Assembly (NCBI GenBank): GCA_040506895.1
Contig: JBEVVY010000001.1
Span: 3,643,116-3,707,115, forward strand
From: Sedimenticola_A sp040506895
GTDB taxonomy: Bacteria; Pseudomonadota; Gammaproteobacteria; Chromatiales; Chromatiaceae
Direction: 5' to 3'
DNA: 64,000 bases
Positions within the stretch are counted from its first letter, which is position 1. Each line of letters begins with the position of its first letter. The notes beneath the pieces were generated by a model. That model was not told the origin of the DNA. It saw only the letters and a program-made list of their open reading frames with translations, and made no database searches. Both the position numbers and the translations under genes were made by a program. Positions 60,714 through 64,000 of this stretch are shown piece by piece.

Positions 60714-61295
60714 TCAGGCTTCGCCCTCTTCATCTTCATCTTCTTCGTCAGGCTCATCCGGCTCTTCGTGGGCGATACCCTTGTGGCAGTCGATGCAGGT
60801 TTTGCCTTCATCCATTGCACGGCCGTGGCGTTTGCGTGCACTGCGGTCCTGCTCGCTGAGATCCATCTGGTCATAGTCGTGGCAGCTGCGGCACTCGCGG
60901 GAGTTGGAGGCGCGCATCTTCTCCCAGACACGGCTGGCCATGTCCCAGCGGAGGGCTTCGTATTTCTCAGGGGTATCGATGGTGCCCATGATCTCGTGAT
61001 AGACGTCTTTCGCAGCCATCACCTTTGCGATCATCTTGGGTACGAACTCTTTGGGTACGTGACAGTCGGCGCAGGTGGCCCGTACACCAGAGGCGCTCTT
61101 ATAGTGAGTTGTCTCCTTGTACTCCTCGAGATTCACCTTCATGGAGTGACAGGAGGTACAGAAATCCATTTCATTGGTCATGGACAGGCCTACGTTGAAG
61201 AGACCCGTGAAGATAATGCCTGCAACGAACACAAGAATAAGGACAATGAAGCTCTTCTTGCGGGAACCACCATTGCCCAAGGAACTGCTAGCCAT
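60714..61295 (-). CDS. NapC/NirT-family tetraheme cytochrome c
   Basis: The 193-residue protein starts at ATG 61295 behind GAGGGTGG. It has one N-terminal membrane helix (FIVLILVFVAGIIFTGLFNVG) and four CxxCH sites (CTSCH, CADCH, CRSCH, CIDCH) with NapC/NirT spacing. Such proteins take electrons from quinol and give them to periplasmic reductases, or pass them the other way. No nitrate or nitrite reductase gene is near. It is the first gene before ank, fccA and fccB on the strand, so it may link flavocytochrome c to the quinone pool (inference). The C-terminus is a poly-acidic tail. Confidence 0.9.
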   Translation of the reverse strand: MASSSLGNGGSRKKSFIVLILVFVAGIIFTGLFNVGLSMTNEMDFCTSCHSMKVNLEEYKETTHYKSASGVRATCADCHVPKEFVPKMIAKVMAAKDVYHEIMGTIDTPEKYEALRWDMASRVWEKMRASNSRECRSCHDYDQMDLSEQDRSARKRHGRAMDEGKTCIDCHKGIAHEEPDEPDEEDEDEEGEA

Positions 61296-61822
61296 ACATC
61301 CACCCTCTATTGTTTTTTTACCCCATGCCTGTTTCATGCTGCGCCGCCTGTCCAATGCATCTGGACCTTATTTATGTTGTTATGGCGAAACGACAAGAAC
61401 CGTAAAGGAGGGCAACTGCGTACTGCTTACTTCTTTCCGGCACACAAGCATCTTTTGGGGAATCTGCTTTTTACTTTTATGGGCCGGATGTTAAGGCAAG
61501 TTGTCCATTTTTGTAAAGCGAATAGTATCTAACGCTTTAAAGTAAAAGAGATTCAGCGAATACTTAAATACTGAATTGCCATGAGTGGCGTAGGATCGAC
61601 ATGATGATTGGGCCTGCACACCGGCTGCTGACGGCCTTGATGATATTGGCCCGGTTTCTCCAACTGAAGTCTGCAATAGGCTACAATCATCCGCTTTTTA
61701 CCCTCTCATTATTTGCGACGAGGCGTTGCCGGATAATGAAAGGATTGATGTTGATCAAGGCAGGAAGACCTGTTGCATTGCACACTGCACTGCACCAATT
61801 CCCTGACGAAGAAAATTCGCAA
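61296..61822. other. intergenic region between the NapC and hemerythrin genes
   Basis: This 527-bp divergent region carries promoters for both directions. It holds TAAAGCG-N12-CGCTTTA (61514-61539) as a possible operator and the FNR-type box at 61745-61758. Open frames from 61601 have no family-like sequence before the hemerythrin start. Confidence 0.5.
61745..61758. promoter_or_regulatory. FNR-type binding site upstream of hemerythrin operon
   Basis: TTGATGTTGATCAA matches the FNR/ANR/DNR consensus TTGAT-N4-ATCAA at every defined base. It lies 65 bp upstream of the hemerythrin ATG, a spacing suited to activation at about -41.5. A Crp/Fnr-family regulator gene begins at the end of the same gene cluster. 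Confidence 0.75.
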
Positions 61823-62257
61823 ATGACGCTTATCACAGAAACGCTTGCCGGTGATCATCGCCGCTGTGACGACATCTTTGCCCAGGTGGAAGAGTTGATT
61901 TCTCTGAATGATTGGGAGAAGGGTGCTCCCGGCTTTGCAGAGTTCAATGAAGCTATGGAGCATCACTTCAGCATGGAGGAGAGTGTGCTGTTCCCCAGTT
62001 TCGAGGCGCGCACCGGACAGACCATGGGGCCGACACAGGTGATGAGATCAGAGCATGTTCAGATGCGGCAGCTCTTCAGCGAAATGGCCCAGGCGGTGGA
62101 GTTGCAGGACAGGGAGCGCTACCTGGGGTTGTCCGAAACGCTGATGATGATCATGCAGCAGCACAACATGAAGGAGGAGCAGATGCTCTACCGCATGGCC
62201 GACCAGGTGCTCGGGGCTGATGCAGAGGAGATTATTCAGCAGATGAACGAGGTGTGA
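61823..62257 (+). CDS. hemerythrin HHE-domain protein
   Basis: The 144-residue protein is a four-helix hemerythrin-like diiron domain. Ligands are visible in DHRRCDDIF, HHFSMEESVLFP, EHVQMRQLF and QQHNMKEEQMLY. Such proteins bind oxygen or nitric oxide, or repair iron centres. The ATG at 61823 begins the domain; an earlier frame is rejected. It heads an operon with a DUF2249 protein and a 12-helix membrane protein behind an FNR-type box, so low oxygen or NO probably induces it. Confidence 0.9.
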   Translation: MTLITETLAGDHRRCDDIFAQVEELISLNDWEKGAPGFAEFNEAMEHHFSMEESVLFPSFEARTGQTMGPTQVMRSEHVQMRQLFSEMAQAVELQDRERYLGLSETLMMIMQQHNMKEEQMLYRMADQVLGADAEEIIQQMNEV

Positions 62258-62274
62258 ACCCGGCCTGAGTCGTG

Positions 62275-62532
62275 ATGGAGCGTCTACTCGATGTCAGTGA
62301 ACTCGAACCCTGCGAGCCTCTTGAACAGACACTGCAGGCGATAGCCACACTTGTGCCCGGTGAGTACCTGCGGGTGATCCATCGCCGGGAACCCAACCTA
62401 CTCTATCCCATGCTCGAAAAAGGCGGATTCGCCTGGAATTGCCGGGAGGGCGGCCCCGTAGGATACGAGATCTTCATCTGGCGTTCGGATGACCAGGCCG
62501 CCAGGGCCGAGATAGATAAGGTCATCACCTGA
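62275..62532 (+). CDS. DUF2249 domain protein
   Basis: The 85-residue protein matches DUF2249 (LDVSELEPCEPLEQTLQAI, GEYLRVIHRREPNLLYPMLEKGGFAW), a family often found next to hemerythrin and denitrification genes, with unknown function. The start may be ATG 62275 or the GTG three bases earlier. It overlaps the next gene by one base (TGATG), so translation is coupled. Confidence 0.88.
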   Translation: MERLLDVSELEPCEPLEQTLQAIATLVPGEYLRVIHRREPNLLYPMLEKGGFAWNCREGGPVGYEIFIWRSDDQAARAEIDKVIT

Positions 62533-63845
62533 TGCTGAATACCGCAAACCTCTCCCTGGAGCAGGCACCGCCGATCTCGATTCCCCTGCGTTTTTTTCTC
62601 ACCGCGCCGCTGTTCGGTATCGGCGCAGGCCTGTGCATGCTGTTCTTCGGTCCCGATATACTGCTCTCCCGCTGGAACTCGATCACCCTGTCGAACAGCC
62701 ACATGATCACGTTGGGTATGCTCGCAATGGTGATGTGCGGGGCGATGCTGCAGATGCTTCCCGTGGTTGCCGGCTCGCCGGTGCCTGGGGTGGTGACGGT
62801 TGGCACCGCCGTTCACCTGCTGTTGGGGATGGGGACGGTTTTCCTTGCGGTGGGTTTTGTGCAGGTAGGCACGATATGGATGCAGCTTGCGCTTGTTGCC
62901 CTGGGGAGTGGGTTCGGTCTGTTCATCCTGGGCATTGGCATCGCATTGTTACGGGTATCCTTTCCAAGCTATACCGTGACGGGGATGCGTGTCGCGGTTG
63001 TCGCCCTTGCGGTAACCGTAACGCTGGGCGTGCTCCTTGTGGGGGGAGTGTCAGGATTGTGGAAGATGGATTTTCTCGTACACCTGGCGGATATCCACCT
63101 GGGTTGGGGGGTGTTCGGATGGATAGGTCTGCTGGTGATCGGGGTCTCCTACCAGGTCGTGCCCATGTTTCATGTCACGCCCGAGTATCCCTTGTGGATA
63201 CGCCGGGTACTGACCCTGTGCATATTCGTGTTCACCTTGGCCTGGTCACTGCTCGAGGTGCTAGGCTGGTTTGGTGTCGAAACCGGTATTCCGAGCGACT
63301 TTGTGCTGCTGGCCTTGATCAGCGGTTTCCTCCTGTTCGTGATCCTGACCTTCAGGTTGATCCTTAGGCGCAAGCGCAAGGTGCCTGACATCACCCTGAT
63401 GTTCTGGCACACGGGATTGCTCTCTGCGGTAGTGGCATTTGCGGTCTGGTTGTCCGGCCGCTTGGGCGGCGTTGAGTATCCCGTGTTTGTCGGTTTGCTG
63501 GTGCTTGTCGGTTGCGCGCTCTCCCTGGTCAACGGGATGCTCTATAAAATTGTCCCCTTTCTCTCATGGTTCCACCTGCAGAATCGCCAGATGGCACTGA
63601 TGAATATGAGTGTCACGGTTCCCCACATGAAGGCATTTGTGCCGGACAAAAGGGCCAAAAGGCAGTTCTATCTCCATTTGGCTGCACTGGTCCTGATGGT
63701 TGGTGCGGTTTTCCTCCCGGGCTGGCTGTCGCAACTGGGTGGCGCCCTTTTTGCCCTTTCCAACCTGGTTCTTCTCTCGAATCTGGCGCTTGCCGTGCGT
63801 CTCTACCGGCAGACCGAACTCTCTCTCCAGGTTTCGTCGCCATAG
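62532..63845 (+). CDS. 12-TM membrane protein, heme-copper oxidase/NnrS-like
   Basis: The 437-residue protein has about twelve membrane helices. Histidines occur at positions suited to heme or metal binding: SNSHMITLGMLAMVM, the DIHLGWGVFGWIGLLVIGVSYQVVPMFHVTPEYP segment and SWFHLQ. The pattern recalls subunit I of heme-copper oxidases and NnrS proteins, but family assignment is tentative. It is coupled to the DUF2249 gene and belongs to the putative FNR-controlled operon, so a role in NO or oxygen stress is likely (inference). Confidence 0.7.
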   Translation: MLNTANLSLEQAPPISIPLRFFLTAPLFGIGAGLCMLFFGPDILLSRWNSITLSNSHMITLGMLAMVMCGAMLQMLPVVAGSPVPGVVTVGTAVHLLLGMGTVFLAVGFVQVGTIWMQLALVALGSGFGLFILGIGIALLRVSFPSYTVTGMRVAVVALAVTVTLGVLLVGGVSGLWKMDFLVHLADIHLGWGVFGWIGLLVIGVSYQVVPMFHVTPEYPLWIRRVLTLCIFVFTLAWSLLEVLGWFGVETGIPSDFVLLALISGFLLFVILTFRLILRRKRKVPDITLMFWHTGLLSAVVAFAVWLSGRLGGVEYPVFVGLLVLVGCALSLVNGMLYKIVPFLSWFHLQNRQMALMNMSVTVPHMKAFVPDKRAKRQFYLHLAALVLMVGAVFLPGWLSQLGGALFALSNLVLLSNLALAVRLYRQTELSLQVSSP

Positions 63846-63935
63846 CGAGAATAAATTTCCCCCGCAGTTGACCTGTGGATTCAGGGCTTGCCTGTCGGCT
63901 AATATGCTTCATTGGATGGGCAAGGCGCTGAACCG

Positions 63936-64000
63936 ATGCTTGGTGATTTGAGGCAGGTCTATATTTTTTCCCAGTTGGATGATGACCAGTTGGAGCGGGT
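63936..64000 (+). CDS. Crp/Fnr-family regulator, N-terminal fragment at window edge
   Basis: From ATG 63936 the frame reads MLGDLRQVYIFSQLDDDQLE and continues past the window. The LxxVxIFSxLxxDQLE pattern is the N-terminus of cyclic-nucleotide-binding (Crp/Fnr) regulators. It lies 90 bp behind the membrane protein gene and may be a DNR-like NO or oxygen regulator of this cluster. Only 21 codons are visible, so the subfamily is open. Confidence 0.65.
   Translation, partial: MLGDLRQVYIFSQLDDDQLER

Noticed and set aside
61601..61822. N-terminal extension of the hemerythrin protein to 218 residues
   Set aside because: It lacks family similarity and would place the FNR box inside the coding region; the hemerythrin domain starts after the ATG at 61823.
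63700..63951. Short plus-strand frame overlapping the end of the membrane protein gene
   Set aside because: It lies in another frame of the membrane protein gene; the real next gene starts at 63936 and reads as a Crp/Fnr N-terminus.

Overview
This window looks like chromosome from a chemolithoautotrophic, sulfur-oxidising gammaproteobacterium, most likely of the Sedimenticola/Thiodiazotropha/Chromatiales type. That placement is an inference from gene content and high-GC codon use, not from a marker gene. The main clues are two flavocytochrome c sulfide dehydrogenase (fccAB) gene pairs, a DAB-type inorganic carbon uptake operon, many c-type cytochromes, a NarX/NarL-like two-component system, a complete 'proteobacterial dedicated sortase' (Pds) locus of the kind found in marine proteobacteria, and dense two-component, c-di-GMP and chemotaxis signalling. 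No rRNA, tRNA, CRISPR array, prophage or transposase gene was seen.

Layout. 1-4.3 kb: the 3' end of pepN, a CHAD-domain protein translationally coupled to a ParA-like ATPase, and a YegP-like protein with a clear terminator. 4.3-6.3 kb (minus): an aerotaxis-like receptor split into a soluble PAS protein and a membrane transducer with a CZB zinc domain. 6.6-16 kb (minus): a five-gene operon encoding three NuoM/MrpD-like antiporter subunits plus DabA and DabB. 16.4-23.8 kb: a heme-oxygenase-fold diiron protein, an MBOAT O-acyltransferase with an SGNH-like partner, small unknown and membrane proteins, and a CarH/LitR-type B12 photoreceptor regulator divergent from a fasciclin lipoprotein with shared palindromic operators. 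22.7-28.5 kb (minus): a LexA-fold protein, an RND efflux pump, a lipoprotein cytochrome c and a DUF938 methyltransferase. 28.6-34.5 kb: an Atm1-type ABC exporter, cca, a NarX/NarL-like pair and a rhodanese. 34.6-34.9 kb: a MITE-like element made of nested palindromes. 34.9-43.1 kb: a pentapeptide-repeat protein, a diheme peroxidase coupled to a PAS-GGDEF-EAL protein, an SQR-like flavoprotein and a YadGH-type ABC transporter.

43.1-50.4 kb is the Pds sortase locus: pdsR-pdsS and a new 50-residue membrane protein on the minus strand, cspA in between, then pdsO, the VIT/VWA sortase substrate and the class GN sortase on the plus strand. 50.4-54.4 kb holds a hybrid histidine kinase, an unknown protein and a diheme cytochrome c. 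54.4-61.3 kb holds two fccAB pairs. Their fccB genes are identical, embedded in 1.52-kb direct repeats, while their cytochrome genes have diverged. Short repeat modules flank them, followed by an ankyrin protein and a NapC/NirT tetraheme cytochrome. 61.3-64 kb is a hemerythrin/DUF2249/12-TM membrane protein operon behind a perfect FNR-type box, and it runs into the start of a Crp/Fnr regulator at the window edge.

Taken together, sulfide oxidation in the periplasm would feed electrons to cytochromes, the DAB complex would supply bicarbonate for carbon fixation, and the hemerythrin, NarXL-like, aerotaxis and c-di-GMP modules would tune behaviour at an oxygen/nitrate/sulfide interface.
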